Source: Flavobacterium wongokense
GTDB lineage: Bacteria > Bacteroidota > Bacteroidia > Flavobacteriales > Flavobacteriaceae
Assembly: GCF_021608265.1 (NCBI RefSeq)
Contig: NZ_JAKIHP010000001.1
Span: 124,001 to 188,000 of the forward strand
Direction of reading: 5' to 3'
DNA length: 64,000 bases
This document shows, in pieces, positions 35,901 to 43,908 of this stretch; the first letter of the stretch is position 1, and each line of letters starts with the position of its first letter. The position numbers were made by a program, and so were the translations under genes. Below the pieces are notes generated by a model that had not been told where the DNA came from, ran no database searches, and saw only the letters and a program-made list of their open reading frames with translations.

Positions 35901-38274
35901 AGTTGTTGGTCAGGATAGATTCCACATCAGGGTAACTGGTTCGAAAATATTACAGGCTGTTGTGAACGGAACGATATTATCATACGGAACTCCGTTAAAC
36001 ACATCACAATGGTGCCACGTTGCAGCTACTTATGCCGGAGGTACATTAACATTGTACTTAAACGGGAAATCTGTAGCCAATGTAGCATTGAGCGGAGCAA
36101 TTTCTGCTGATACGTCTAATTTGACTTTGGGTAAAAACCCACTTACAGCTACCAGCTACTTCAAAGGGAAAATCGATGAAGTTAGAGTATTCAATGTTGC
36201 ATTGACTGCTGTTCAGGTAGAAAGAATGGTATACCAGGAAATTCAAAATAACTCATCACAGGTAAGAGGTGCAATTGTTCCTAAAGATGTAGGTTCACTG
36301 CCTTGGACAAACTTGGTGAAATACTATAGAATGGATACGTACAAAGATGATATCGTTGACAACTTAACAACTGGAACTGTAGATACAGGAACCGGAATGA
36401 AATTGTACAACCACAAAGTGATTAATGTACAACAAGCTCCAATGCCATTTACAACTGTAAGAACAGGATCGTTCTCATCAGCAGTGAATGATGCAACAAA
36501 AGACATCAGAGGTTTGGACGTTTTGGATTTTGATTATTCAATCATCCAGGTAAACCATGATATTACTGAGACGGCAAACAGCACTGATTTAGCTTTGTTT
36601 GTAAATTCAGGTGTAACAGTTAACATGACTAATGATACGAAGCTTCAAAATGATTGGTACTTATTGTTAAATGGTAAAATCGATTTGGCTGGAAAATCGC
36701 AATTGATTCAAACAACCAACTCCGATTTAGATGTAACAAGTGCCGGTTCTCTTGAAAGAGACCAACAAGGTCAGTCGAACAAGTTCAACTATAACTATTG
36801 GTCATCTCCGGTAAGTTCAATCAACAATACAACCATCAACCACGGATTTACGGTAGCTGGTGTTATGAAAGACGGAACTACGGCTACGCCTCAAAGTTTA
36901 CAATGGACAACGGGAATCAATGGTTCACCAACAACTCCACTTACATTGAGCAGCTATTGGATATTTAAATTCCAAAATTCAACTAACTCTTATGCAAACT
37001 GGGCGTCAGTTGGACAAAACGGAGCTTTAACACCTGGACAAGGATTTACACTGAAAGGTGGTGGTGCAGCGACATCAAACCAAAACTATACATTCGTTGG
37101 TAAGCCAAATAGCGGAATCATTACCTCAACAGTAGGTGCAAACAACCTAAACCTTTGTGGTAACCCTTATCCATCTGCAATCGATGCGAACCAATTCATT
37201 GATGACAACGCAAGTAGTATCAAAGGTACATTGTACATCTGGGAACACTATATTACAAATACTTCCCACAATACAATTGCTTACCAAGGTGGTTATGCAA
37301 CGTATACCAAAACTGGAGGAACTTCTCCTGTAGCTCCAGCCGGAGTTAGTGGATTGGGTTCTAGCAGCAAAGTAGCTAAGAGGTTTATCCCGGTTGGACA
37401 AGGATTCTTTGTAACAGGATCTGCAACCGGAGGAACGATTACCTTCAACAACGGCCAACGTTTATTCGTTAAGGAAGATGATGCGGTGAATTCGTATTCA
37501 TTGTACAAAGCTCCAAACAGCACTGTTGCTGTAGAAACTAATCCTTTAATGAATAACGCTCAGGACGAAGTGACTGAAGAAGAATTCATGAAGTTAAGAG
37601 TGGGTTACAACTCAACTGACAACTATCACAGACAGACATTGCTTGGATTCATGAACGAACATGCAACGTCAGGTTATGATAACGGTTATGATGGTGTAAG
37701 CATCGAAGCATTGACCAACGACATGTATTTCATCAATGGAACAGACAAGCTGAACATTAATGGTGATGGTTTCTTTAATGTAAACAACATTTATCCGTTA
37801 GGTGTTAAAAATGCAACTTCAGGAAATGTAACCTTCGTAGTAGACAACAAAGAGAATTTTGATGATGACCAGGAGATTTACATCTTCGATAACGTAACTA
37901 ATACTTACAACAGCATCAAATCTCAAAACTACCAGGTAAATCTTCCTGCGGGAACTTACGAAGACCGATTCTCATTGAGATTCACAAACGGTACAAGTCT
38001 TGGAACAAGCGATAATGAAAACAATCATGGAATTACGGTGACACACTCACAATCCAACAACATGATCAACATTAAAAACGCGTTACAGGAAGTAACTGTA
38101 AAATCGGTTGCCTTATTCAACTTATTGGGGCAACAGGTTACAGAATGGAAAGTTGAAAACCAAGACCAGGCTAATATTCAATTACAGGTTTCAGACGTAA
38201 GCACAGGAACATACATTGTAAAAGTCCTTACTGACGGTGGTAAAATCACTAAAAAGATCCTGGTAAAAAAATAA
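29965..38274 (+). CDS. giant secreted multidomain adhesin with T9SS type A sorting domain
   Basis: The product is 2769 residues. It has a signal peptide (SILLIFLLVVTSISRGQ) and a very Gly-rich domain (about 40-220) typical of glycine-rich Bacteroidota adhesins. Seven Ig-like repeats of about 90 residues follow (AGTNVTTC...NITAGSS...WTSSGTGTF...CTYTPSAAD...SVTITLTA). Next come four choice-of-anchor D repeats (DIQGNATSI...TRTFTIRN...TFAPTA...IVNNDxxENPYxFxIQGTG), thrombospondin type 3 calcium motifs (DNDGDGIENNTDQDDDNDGV and three more such clusters), a LamG-like domain (LFLEFDGRNDYAEDSP), and a long C-terminal part. The last 90 residues are a type A sorting domain (VALFNLLGQQV, GTYIVKVL, KKILVKK). 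It is expected at the cell surface as an adhesin. The upstream start at 29893 is less likely because the -7 element overlaps it. Confidence 0.9.
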   Translation: MKKLLLKSEKSILLIFLLVVTSISRGQSTQTYTTPGGTFVTPAGISTVQAEAYGAGGGGGYGGSSSRNGGGGGGGGGYTINATTPVVGGTSYTITVGGAGSAGISSSVNGGTGGQTTATFGATVTATGGTGGKGYSTGATGGSGGNGTRSGGNGANGNASYSGGGGGAAGSSVGGSTTTSAAGANGGLLSGAGGAGNNSSGNPGVVGAAGVNYGGGGAGGTRNANGGAGAPGYMKITYTCPTYALTSTSSSNLCGSGAATVNLTGLASGLGVGTYTVTYNLAGFPSSTGNTATMTVTTAGTGTFTTSTLNVGTTTITVTNLASSYCSNAISTNNTANVTVVGVPDATAGTNVTTCATAGAVNITAGSSALNATGGIAWTSSGTGTFANPNSTSACTYTPTAADILAGSVTITLTATGSAPCSVDTSNKTLTISSAMTVFAGGNLTACGTSPISVTSGCSATNATTTTWSSSGTGTFSNAASLTTCTYTPSAADVAAGSVTITLTASNAGCPNVTSTKTITINGTATAVAGTAINTCTLSGAVNITAGSSATNYSSVLWTSSGSGTFANANSLTTCTYNPSAADILAGTVTLTLTAYGMSPCGNVTSTKSFTVRSAMVVVAGTNVTMCASTASVNITAGSSATNQTLVTWTSSGTGTFASPNSLTLCTYTPSAADKAAGSVTLTLTASNGGCPDVTSTKTLTITPAATAVAGSTINTCSTTGAVNITAGSSATNQSSVLWTSSGGGTITNGTSLTTCTYTPTAAENTAGSTITLTLTAYGNSPCGNVTATKSLIISRAMTVSAGANQTVCYASGSISFTGATATNHTGVTWTSSGTGTFTNPNSLGACSYTPSAADIVAGSVTITLTATNNGCAPLASTKTLTINTTPTAVAGPAMGTCTSYGATNITTGSSATYQSSVLWTSSGTGSFANATSLTTCTYTPSAADITAGSVTLTLTAYGNAPCGNTTSTKTLTITTTPTVTGTTPGSRTGAGTVLLGATVSGGTPTWYAAATGGTALGTGTSFTTPVISATTTFYVEAANGSCASSPRTAVIATVNYTEIDIQGNATSIVSGDITPSASDWTDFGTTNPTRTFTIRNMGMSLLTVGAITISGANASEFTVTTAPSATVAIGSSTTFVVTFAPTAVGVRTANISIVNNDGDENPYTFDVQGTGVLQEMDIQGNATSIVDGDMSPTTGDWTDFSTVAGTRTFTIRNLGNIALTVGTITIGGTNASDFSVTTAPAATVGAYGTTTFVVTFAPTAINTRTASISIVNNDTNENPYDFGIQGFGIIPEIDIQGNATSITDSTVPAPTTANWTDFGSTNGTRTFTIYNTGNITLTVGAITFTGTNASEFTVTTPPAASIAAFSSTTFVVTFLPTATGTRSAVIHIVNNDSTENPYDFNIQGTGVPREIDVQGLGLSIASADMVTSVNDGTDFGSADINLATITRTFTIRNTGTLALTISNPTITGANSGDFSITANPGTLSIGAGASTTFQVTFNPSAVFTRIAQINIVNNDSDENPYYFGIQGTGLLDNDGDGIENNTDQDDDNDGVIDTIECGTCISDPFVNGGFEAPVIGTATYSIEPAANVTGWNNSAENFIEIWSTGFNGVPSAAGNQFAELNANVAGNLYQTFCLNGAGGTINWAIKHRGRSGTDTAQVRFGPDLASLTTVATMTDGNTAWGSYSGTYTIPAGQTTIVLAFTAVSSTGGLSYGNFIDDVQIIINQNCIDTDSDGVADILDVDDDNDGIPDIEEAGFKQYSNNTGTMDKTNPANWKDLNGNGINDYIDTMISGGTYLIPDSDGDGVYNHLDLDSDNDTLWDVDEANLLNGDGDINDDGKGDGADSEGDGLLNLFDNSTVFGSAYRAYAQDSDSNGISDYLQLDSNDDGTNDIQTSLYGSYDTNGDGRIDGTGDTDLDGIPNVFDTNDALRGSPRDLDRKLFLEFDGRNDYAEDSPVLGGLSNATLMAWIDLNSAYSSTGVVVGQDRFHIRVTGSKILQAVVNGTILSYGTPLNTSQWCHVAATYAGGTLTLYLNGKSVANVALSGAISADTSNLTLGKNPLTATSYFKGKIDEVRVFNVALTAVQVERMVYQEIQNNSSQVRGAIVPKDVGSLPWTNLVKYYRMDTYKDDIVDNLTTGTVDTGTGMKLYNHKVINVQQAPMPFTTVRTGSFSSAVNDATKDIRGLDVLDFDYSIIQVNHDITETANSTDLALFVNSGVTVNMTNDTKLQNDWYLLLNGKIDLAGKSQLIQTTNSDLDVTSAGSLERDQQGQSNKFNYNYWSSPVSSINNTTINHGFTVAGVMKDGTTATPQSLQWTTGINGSPTTPLTLSSYWIFKFQNSTNSYANWASVGQNGALTPGQGFTLKGGGAATSNQNYTFVGKPNSGIITSTVGANNLNLCGNPYPSAIDANQFIDDNASSIKGTLYIWEHYITNTSHNTIAYQGGYATYTKTGGTSPVAPAGVSGLGSSSKVAKRFIPVGQGFFVTGSATGGTITFNNGQRLFVKEDDAVNSYSLYKAPNSTVAVETNPLMNNAQDEVTEEEFMKLRVGYNSTDNYHRQTLLGFMNEHATSGYDNGYDGVSIEALTNDMYFINGTDKLNINGDGFFNVNNIYPLGVKNATSGNVTFVVDNKENFDDDQEIYIFDNVTNTYNSIKSQNYQVNLPAGTYEDRFSLRFTNGTSLGTSDNENNHGITVTHSQSNNMINIKNALQEVTVKSVALFNLLGQQVTEWKVENQDQANIQLQVSDVSTGTYIVKVLTDGGKITKKILVKK
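31000..32892 (+). repeat. seven Ig-like repeats of about 270 bp, alternating subtypes
   Basis: Units of about 90 codons share WTSSGTGTF and CTYTPSAAD. Units 3, 5 and 7 (ending SPCGNVTSTK-like, AYG before it) resemble each other more than their neighbours. Units 2, 4 and 6 (ending GCPxxTSTK-like, ASN or ATN before it) form the other set. The order ABABAB implies a higher-order period of about 540 bp. Confidence 0.75.
33139..34557 (+). repeat. four choice-of-anchor D repeats
   Basis: Four consecutive units of about 115-120 codons each begin E(I/M)D(I/V)QG and end ENPYxFxIQGTG. The first three start with near-identical DNA coding for IQGNATSI; the fourth (VQGLGLSI) is the most diverged. Confidence 0.8.
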
Positions 38275-38311
38275 TCTATTTTGCTTTTATTTGACACTAA
38301 ATGCATTAAAT

Positions 38312-38340
38312 AAAAAATCCCCGCTGGTCGGGGATTTTTT
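38312..38340 (+). terminator. terminator of the giant secreted gene
   Basis: AAAAAATCCCC and GGGGATTTTTT flank a 7-nt loop, ending in a T-run, 38 bp after the stop codon at 38274. Confidence 0.85.
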
Positions 38341-38354
38341 ATTTAATTTAATAT

Positions 38355-38400
38355 CGTCACTTCGAGTGTTTTTGCAGAGCAAAAATGTATCGAGAAATAT
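38355..38400. repeat. palindromic intergenic repeat element, TTCGAG...ATCGAGAA type
   Basis: TCACTTCGAGTG is followed by TTTTTGC-AGA-GCAAAAA (a perfect 7-bp hairpin) and TGTATCGAGAAAT. This form of element is a frequent intergenic repeat in Flavobacteriaceae. The following stretch to about 38490 (CTTTCAGGAATAATCTTCCC, CGGTAGCCTGCTCCCATCG) also resembles repeated noncoding DNA. An ORF covering it (38291-38515) looks artefactual. I see no gene here. Confidence 0.5.
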
Positions 38401-38498
38401 CATATATAATCAGGAGCACAACGTTTGCGTTCTTTCAGGAATAATCTTCCCGCTGTCCGCGCTACACGGTAGCCTGCTCCCATCGGGGCTAGAAAGGA

Positions 38499-40157
38499 CT
38501 AACCCAGCTTTTTGACAAGTTCCTCAATATTTAATCGAAGCTGTTCTCCCGAATTAAGGTCTTTCAGCGTAAAGTTCGAACCTTCAATCTCCTTAACAAA
38601 AAAAGGAATGTTCCTATTCTTTACATATTTAAACTGTTTGTCTTCCTTAGCCGCATCCGGATAAAGTTCCGCCTTGATATTGCGGCTTCTTAAAACTGCA
38701 ATCGCTTTCATGGCATTAAAAGCCTGTTCGTCATTGTAGTTAAAAAACAATACTTTTGTCGTATCGGTAACCGTTTCCGGAAATAATTTCAACTCTTCCA
38801 GAACCAGGTAAATCCGGTCGAGTCCAAACGAAATCCCAACACCACTGATATCCTTCAAACCAAAAATCCCGGTCAGGTCATCATAACGGCCTCCTCCTCC
38901 TATCGAACCCATCGCAACACCTTCTGGCGCCGAAACTTCAAAAATGGCTCCGGTATAATAATTCAGTCCACGTGCCAAAGTCACATCCAAATCCAAACTC
39001 GCTTTCTGCAATCCCAATCTGGTTACATTATCACATATAAAACGCAGCTCTTCAATTCCTTTCTTCCCTTCTTCAGACGAGGAAAGCAAGCCTGAAAGCT
39101 TTTCTATTTTTTCCTCTATCGTTCCGGTGAAATTGAATAAAGGTTGTACTTTTTCCAAAGCAGCTTCCGAAATCCCTTTTTCAAGCATTTCCTTTTTAAC
39201 GCCTTCTGCTCCTATTTTATCCAATTTGTCCAACGCAACGGTAAAGTCAATCAGCTTATCCGAAGCACCAATCACCTCAGCAATTCCCGATAATATTTTT
39301 CGGTTGTTAATTTTAATCGTAACGCCATTCAGACCCAAATCGGCAAAAACCGCATCGTACAATTGCACCAATTCCACTTCCTGCCACAACGATTTAGAAC
39401 CCACTACATCGGCATCACATTGATAAAATTCACGGAACCTTCCTTTCTGTGGTTTATCGGCACGCCAAACCGGTTGAATCTGGTAGCGCTTAAATGGAAA
39501 TGAAAACTCGCTTTGATGCTGTACTACATAACGTGCAAACGGAACGGTAAGGTCGTAACGCAGGGCTTTTTCGGAGATATCGGAAGCCAAATATTTGGCT
39601 TGTACATTTGACATGAATTTCCCAAAGATTGCCATAGAATAAAATCTGATGACATTATTATCTATGTTGAAGTTAGCTATGAAATGATTGAATTGTCCAC
39701 TATCTTCATCTAAAAACATTTTAGAAATAATAGGTTCAATTTCATCTCTTAGATTTTTATAATTAACTTTACTGATCTTTGTAAAAGGTTCAAAAGTTTG
39801 ACGAATTGCACTATCTATATAGGCCGCAACGATTCCGTTATAATTTTCTCCTTCTACGGCTAAGCCAGTTGAAAAATCCCTTAAATACCTAAGTGTTGTT
39901 TGAATAATTTCAATAACATTTTCATTAAAATTATCCAAAAAATCCCCCGAATTCAAAATCTTAAAAATCAAACGGTCACCTTCCTCGCCGTATTTTCCCA
40001 TCAGCGTATCGGAATTTTCAAACGACGGAGTCTCAATAGGCTGGTAACCAAACTTTTCAAAATGATTCCTCATTATCGAAATAATATAATTACGCTTGGA
40101 AACCTCTGCCGGTGAAAAATCTCTGGTGCCTTTTGGGATACTTGGTTTTGATGCCAT
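38499..40157 (-). CDS. hisS: histidyl-tRNA synthetase with a large insertion
   Basis: The product is 552 residues (ATG at 40157; an upstream TTG at 40187 is unlikely). It charges tRNA-His. It has SIPKGTRDF at the N-terminus, the [12 protein letters not shown] segment, motif 2 ([20 protein letters not shown]), the HisA-type motif [12 protein letters not shown], motif 3 ([11 protein letters not shown]), and a C-terminal anticodon-binding domain ([22 protein letters not shown]). It is about 80-100 residues longer than the usual bacterial chain of about 430-470. The extra residues lie at about 75-195, between motif 1 ([10 protein letters not shown]) and [11 protein letters not shown]. See the finding at 39573-39935. 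Confidence 0.95.
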   Translation of the reverse strand: MASKPSIPKGTRDFSPAEVSKRNYIISIMRNHFEKFGYQPIETPSFENSDTLMGKYGEEGDRLIFKILNSGDFLDNFNENVIEIIQTTLRYLRDFSTGLAVEGENYNGIVAAYIDSAIRQTFEPFTKISKVNYKNLRDEIEPIISKMFLDEDSGQFNHFIANFNIDNNVIRFYSMAIFGKFMSNVQAKYLASDISEKALRYDLTVPFARYVVQHQSEFSFPFKRYQIQPVWRADKPQKGRFREFYQCDADVVGSKSLWQEVELVQLYDAVFADLGLNGVTIKINNRKILSGIAEVIGASDKLIDFTVALDKLDKIGAEGVKKEMLEKGISEAALEKVQPLFNFTGTIEEKIEKLSGLLSSSEEGKKGIEELRFICDNVTRLGLQKASLDLDVTLARGLNYYTGAIFEVSAPEGVAMGSIGGGGRYDDLTGIFGLKDISGVGISFGLDRIYLVLEELKLFPETVTDTTKVLFFNYNDEQAFNAMKAIAVLRSRNIKAELYPDAAKEDKQFKYVKNRNIPFFVKEIEGSNFTLKDLNSGEQLRLNIEELVKKLG

Positions 40158-40258
40158 TTTTGATGGGTATTTATGAATACTGTGCAAATATCAATATTTT
40201 ATGGCTCATTGTAAATATTCTTGTAACAAAAACTGTATTTTAGTGTCAAATTTGCGCT

Positions 40259-41509
40259 ATGCTAGGAATCGGTCTGTTAAGTGAAAATATAAAAATTGCG
40301 TTGGGTTCCATCCGAACGCAACTTCTTCGTACCATTTTAACGATAGTCATCATTGCTATCGGAATCACAGCACTGGTCGGAATCCTCACGGTCGTAACCG
40401 CGATTGACTACAATCTGACTTCGAGTTTTGCCTCAATGGGTTCCAACACCTTCAATATTACACAATATGAAAGTACCCTTCGTGAAGATGGTGGTGGCGA
40501 GGTTGAAAAGATAAATCCGATTATTTCCTATCCTCAGGCCAAGGCGTTTAAGGAAAACTACCATTATCCGATGACACAGACTTCGTTGTCATTTACAGCC
40601 ACTGCAAACGCCGAAGTCAAGTATGAAAACCAAAAAACCGATCCTGAAATCCAGGTTCTGGGAATCGATGAATATTTCCTGGCCAATTCCGGCGAAGAGG
40701 TAGTCAACGGTAGGAACTTCAATACATTCGACATTTCCAACAATGTCTATTCCTGCATCGTAGGCTCTGATTTTGCCACAAAAGGATTGCTGAAAGATGT
40801 CAACCCAATTGGAAAAACATTATCCATACGCGGAGCCAAATTCAAGGTTATCGGTGTATTAAAGGAAAAAGGTTCCACCTTTGGCAACAGCCGCGACCTT
40901 CGTATAATGATTCCGATTCAGTTGGCACGTTCCATTTTTTCGGCACCCAACATCAATTATTCCGTGAGCACGATGATTCAAAAAACCGAATTACTCGATG
41001 CGGCAATTGAAAATGCAATTGTTACGATGCGTCAAATTAGGAAACTGAATCCGGTTGAAGAAGATAATTTTGGCATTTCCCGAAGCGATGACTTAATCCA
41101 TAAAATTGCTGAAATAACAGATGTTTTAGGCGCTTCTGCCTGGATCATGGGTATCATTACCATTTTGGGTTCCTCGATTGCCTTAATGAATATCATGATT
41201 GTTTCGGTGACCGAAAGGACGCGCGAAATTGGCGTGCGAAAAGCACTTGGCGCCAAGAAGAGTACCATTGCAATGCAGTTCTTTATCGAAACCCTGACCA
41301 TAGGGCAAATGGGCGGCATCATTGGGATTATTTTCGGAATCCTGATTGGTTACGGAATCTGCATAGCGGCGAAATGGGATTTTGTGATTCCATGGGGCGC
41401 GATGATGGCGGCTTTTGTGACCAGCTTTATTGTGGCTTTGGTTTCGGGATTGTATCCTGCTATAAAAGCGTCGCGCCTTGACCCTATTGAAGCATTGCGT
41501 TACGAGTAA
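40259..41509 (+). CDS. ABC transporter permease (MacB/FtsX type)
   Basis: The product is 416 residues. An N-terminal TM (LLRTILTIVIIAIGITALVGIL) is followed by a periplasmic domain of about 220 residues (MacB_PCD type, GSNTFNITQY to MIQKTELLDAAI) and three C-terminal TMs. The FtsX signature EIGVRKALGAKKSTIAMQFFIE lies between TM2 and TM3, and the chain ends YPAIKASRLDPIEALRYE. It needs a partner ATPase, which is not adjacent here. It is divergent from hisS. Substrate unknown (possibly lipoprotein, peptide or antibiotic export). Confidence 0.9.
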   Translation: MLGIGLLSENIKIALGSIRTQLLRTILTIVIIAIGITALVGILTVVTAIDYNLTSSFASMGSNTFNITQYESTLREDGGGEVEKINPIISYPQAKAFKENYHYPMTQTSLSFTATANAEVKYENQKTDPEIQVLGIDEYFLANSGEEVVNGRNFNTFDISNNVYSCIVGSDFATKGLLKDVNPIGKTLSIRGAKFKVIGVLKEKGSTFGNSRDLRIMIPIQLARSIFSAPNINYSVSTMIQKTELLDAAIENAIVTMRQIRKLNPVEEDNFGISRSDDLIHKIAEITDVLGASAWIMGIITILGSSIALMNIMIVSVTERTREIGVRKALGAKKSTIAMQFFIETLTIGQMGGIIGIIFGILIGYGICIAAKWDFVIPWGAMMAAFVTSFIVALVSGLYPAIKASRLDPIEALRYE

Positions 41510-41510
41510 T

Positions 41511-42353
41511 TTATAAAGAAGCAGAAATCATACGATCGTTGCCGTAAACATCCTTTTTCAATTCGATATCTAAAAACCCTAAACTTTCAAGAAGCTGAAC
41601 GGTTTCCTTTCCTAAATACTGATTGATTTCGAAATACAATTTACCATTTGGGTTTAAATTCTTCTTTGCCAGGTCTGCAATTTTTCGATAGAAAAGCAAC
41701 GCATCGGCATCTTCGACAAACAAGGCCAAATGTGGTTCGTACTCCAAAACATTGGGTTTGATCTCGGCTTTTTCCAAATTCCGCACATAAGGCGGATTGG
41801 AAACAATAATGTCAAATTGTTGTGCTAAATCTTCGGTTTCCAAAATGTTTTTCAGCAGGAAATTGACTTGAACCTTATTGAGTTCCGCATTTTTTTGGGC
41901 TGTAGCCAATGCCTGTTCCGAAACATCAATTGCAGAAACTTCGGCATTGGAAAGATTTTTAGCCAATGAAATAGCGATGCAGCCACTTCCGGTTCCAATG
42001 TCTAGAATTTTAAGCGGATTTGAAGTTGCTTTTGAAATGATAAGCTCAACCAATTCCTCAGTTTCAGGCCTTGGAATCAACGTATTTTCATTGACCAAAA
42101 AAGTGAGTCCATAAAATTCGGTTTCCCCTAAAATATATTGAATCGGTTTTTCAAGTTTTAAATCGGAAACTATGCTTTTCCATTGTTTTAAATGAATTCC
42201 ATCCAAAACTGTTTCTGGGTTTAACGCCAGGTCAATTCTTTTGAGTTTGTGGATTTTCTCCAAAATAATATAGAAAAAACTATCGATTTCCTGCTCATCA
42301 TAAATCGGGAGCAGTTCTTTTTTGAAAAGGTCTTTGTAGTTTTTTAACAGCAT
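41511..42353 (-). CDS. prmC: peptide chain release factor N5-glutamine methyltransferase
   Basis: The product is 280 residues. PrmC methylates the GGQ glutamine of release factors 1 and 2. The helical N-terminal domain (1 to about 85) is followed by a Rossmann methyltransferase: motif I is ILDIGTGSGCIAISLAK, the acidic motif is VSAIDVSEQAL, and the catalytic motif IV is IVSNPPYV. RPETEELVE just before motif I is a PrmC hallmark. It is co-oriented with the GNAT gene, abutting it at 42353/42354, and converges with the permease gene (stop codons 2 bp apart). Confidence 0.95.
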   Translation of the reverse strand: MLLKNYKDLFKKELLPIYDEQEIDSFFYIILEKIHKLKRIDLALNPETVLDGIHLKQWKSIVSDLKLEKPIQYILGETEFYGLTFLVNENTLIPRPETEELVELIISKATSNPLKILDIGTGSGCIAISLAKNLSNAEVSAIDVSEQALATAQKNAELNKVQVNFLLKNILETEDLAQQFDIIVSNPPYVRNLEKAEIKPNVLEYEPHLALFVEDADALLFYRKIADLAKKNLNPNGKLYFEINQYLGKETVQLLESLGFLDIELKKDVYGNDRMISASL

Positions 42354-42839
42354 TTATAAATTCTTTATCATCCAAACGGGGCAGGTTGTGTGGCCGGTAT
42401 TTCCCATTGGCGCACAAAGATATTCAAAACCTGCTTTTTTATAAAGATGCTGTGCAGTCAACATTTCAGGAAGTGTTTCGAGGTAGCATTTTTCAAAACC
42501 AAATTCAGCCGCTTTTTCGAGGCATTTCTGTATCATTTGAAAACCAATTCCTTTTCCTCTGGCCTGTCGCAGAAAATACATTTTTTGCAATTCGCAGATA
42601 TTTTCAGTCGAATTCTCCAGCTGGCTTACTCCTCCTCCTCCAATGATTTTGCCGTTTTCCTCGACAACATAATACATGGCTTTGGGTTTATCATAGGCTT
42701 CAAACATAAAATCCAATTGACTGTCCGCAAAGGCAGTTCCGGTTTTTGGATAATTATCCGAAACAAAAACTTCACGGATTACGGCGGCAATTTGCGCGTT
42801 ATCCTGCTTTTGGATTTCTCTTATTACGATACCATTCAT
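42354..42839 (-). CDS. GNAT family N-acetyltransferase
   Basis: The product is 161 residues. The acetyl-CoA motif A is QKMYFLRQARGKGIGFQMIQKCLEKA, with the R/QxxGxG/A loop as RGKGIG. Motif B (CYLETLPEMLTAQHLYKKAGFEYL) has the Tyr/Phe of the conserved second half. The target is unknown. It directly abuts prmC with no spacing. A divergent ribD starts 28 bp away. Confidence 0.85.
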   Translation of the reverse strand: MNGIVIREIQKQDNAQIAAVIREVFVSDNYPKTGTAFADSQLDFMFEAYDKPKAMYYVVEENGKIIGGGGVSQLENSTENICELQKMYFLRQARGKGIGFQMIQKCLEKAAEFGFEKCYLETLPEMLTAQHLYKKAGFEYLCAPMGNTGHTTCPVWMIKNL

Positions 42840-42855
42840 TCTAAAACTAATATCT

Positions 42856-42863
42856 TATTTTTG
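42856..42863 (+). promoter_or_regulatory. candidate -7 element TATTTTTG before ribD
   Basis: TATTTTTG matches TAnnTTTG and ends 4 bp before the GTG start codon at 42868. A normal start site would fall on or within the start codon, so the transcript would be leaderless or the element unused. Confidence 0.4.
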
Positions 42864-42867
42864 TGGA

Positions 42868-43908
42868 GTGAAGATACACCAATTTTACATAAAACGCTGC
42901 ATCCAATTAGCCAAAAATGGCTTGGGAACTACCTATCCCAATCCTATGGTAGGCAGCGTAATTGTTTATAACGGGGAAATAATTGGCGAAGGCTGGCACC
43001 GAAAATCGGGCGAACCCCATGCCGAAGTCAATGCCATCAATTCGGTAAAGGATAAATCGTTGTTATCCAAAGCAACCATTTATGTTTCACTCGAACCCTG
43101 CAGCCATTTTGGGAAAACCCCACCATGCTGCGATTTGATTATCAAACACAAAATCCCGAATGTAATTGTGGGCACCATTGATCCTAACAGTAAGGTTTCG
43201 GGAGAAGGAATCAAAAGAATACAGCAAAGTGGTGCCAATGTCGTTGTTGGAGTTTTGGAAAAGGAATGCAACGATTTGAATAAAAGATTCTTTACTTTTC
43301 ACAATAAAAAACGTCCTTATGTTATATTGAAATGGGTAGAAAGCCAGGACGGTTTTATAGCACCATTAACCAAGGAGAAAAAAGAGCCGGTTTGGATTTC
43401 TAATGTATATTCGAGGCAGTTGGTCCATAAATGGCGCAGCGAAGAACAGGCCATTTTGGTTGGGACCAATACTGTATTGGAAGACAACCCCAAATTGGAT
43501 GTACGCGATTGGACCGGAGAAAATCCGATACGGATTGTTTTGGATAGGAGTGGAAAAATAGCAAATGATTACTTTGTCAAGGATCAAAAAACAAAAACCA
43601 TTATTCTGACAGAGCAAGAAAATTTAACATTTACTGAAAATTGTATTTATGAAAATGTTATCTTTGATATCCGGCTAACCAAAAATATTGTCCATATTTT
43701 ATACAAATATGGCATACAGTCTATAATAATCGAGGGTGGAAAACAAACACTCCAAGGTTTTATAGACAATAATCTTTGGGATGAAGCTAGAGTTTTTATA
43801 GGTAGCATTCATTTGAAAAATGGTGTGAAGGCACCTAATTTAAATGGGGATTACCAAATAAAAAGCATAAAGGAAGACCAACTTAAACTTTATTTCAACC
43901 ATGATTAA
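42868..43908 (+). CDS. ribD: riboflavin biosynthesis deaminase/reductase RibD
   Basis: The product is 346 residues and starts with GTG. RibD deaminates DARPP and reduces the ribosyl side chain. The deaminase domain has the zinc motifs HAEVNAI and PCSHFGKTPPCCDLI and the conserved YPNPMVGSVIV near the start. The reductase domain (about 145-346) contains KWVESQDGF, WRSEEQAILVGTNTVLEDNPKLDVR and IIEGGKQTLQGFI. The PNPMVG context fixes the start close to 42868. It overlaps the next gene by 8 bp. The other rib genes are not in this window. Confidence 0.95.
   Translation: MKIHQFYIKRCIQLAKNGLGTTYPNPMVGSVIVYNGEIIGEGWHRKSGEPHAEVNAINSVKDKSLLSKATIYVSLEPCSHFGKTPPCCDLIIKHKIPNVIVGTIDPNSKVSGEGIKRIQQSGANVVVGVLEKECNDLNKRFFTFHNKKRPYVILKWVESQDGFIAPLTKEKKEPVWISNVYSRQLVHKWRSEEQAILVGTNTVLEDNPKLDVRDWTGENPIRIVLDRSGKIANDYFVKDQKTKTIILTEQENLTFTENCIYENVIFDIRLTKNIVHILYKYGIQSIIIEGGKQTLQGFIDNNLWDEARVFIGSIHLKNGVKAPNLNGDYQIKSIKEDQLKLYFNHD

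Noticed and set aside
38291-38515. 74-codon plus-strand ORF between the giant gene and hisS
   Set aside because: It begins near the terminator hairpin and runs through repeat-like noncoding DNA into the 3' end of hisS. The product has no signal, domain or composition typical of a protein.
42390-42971. 193-codon plus-strand ORF opposite the GNAT gene and into ribD
   Set aside because: It runs antisense to the GNAT gene and out of frame with RibD. Family motifs on the real frames decide.
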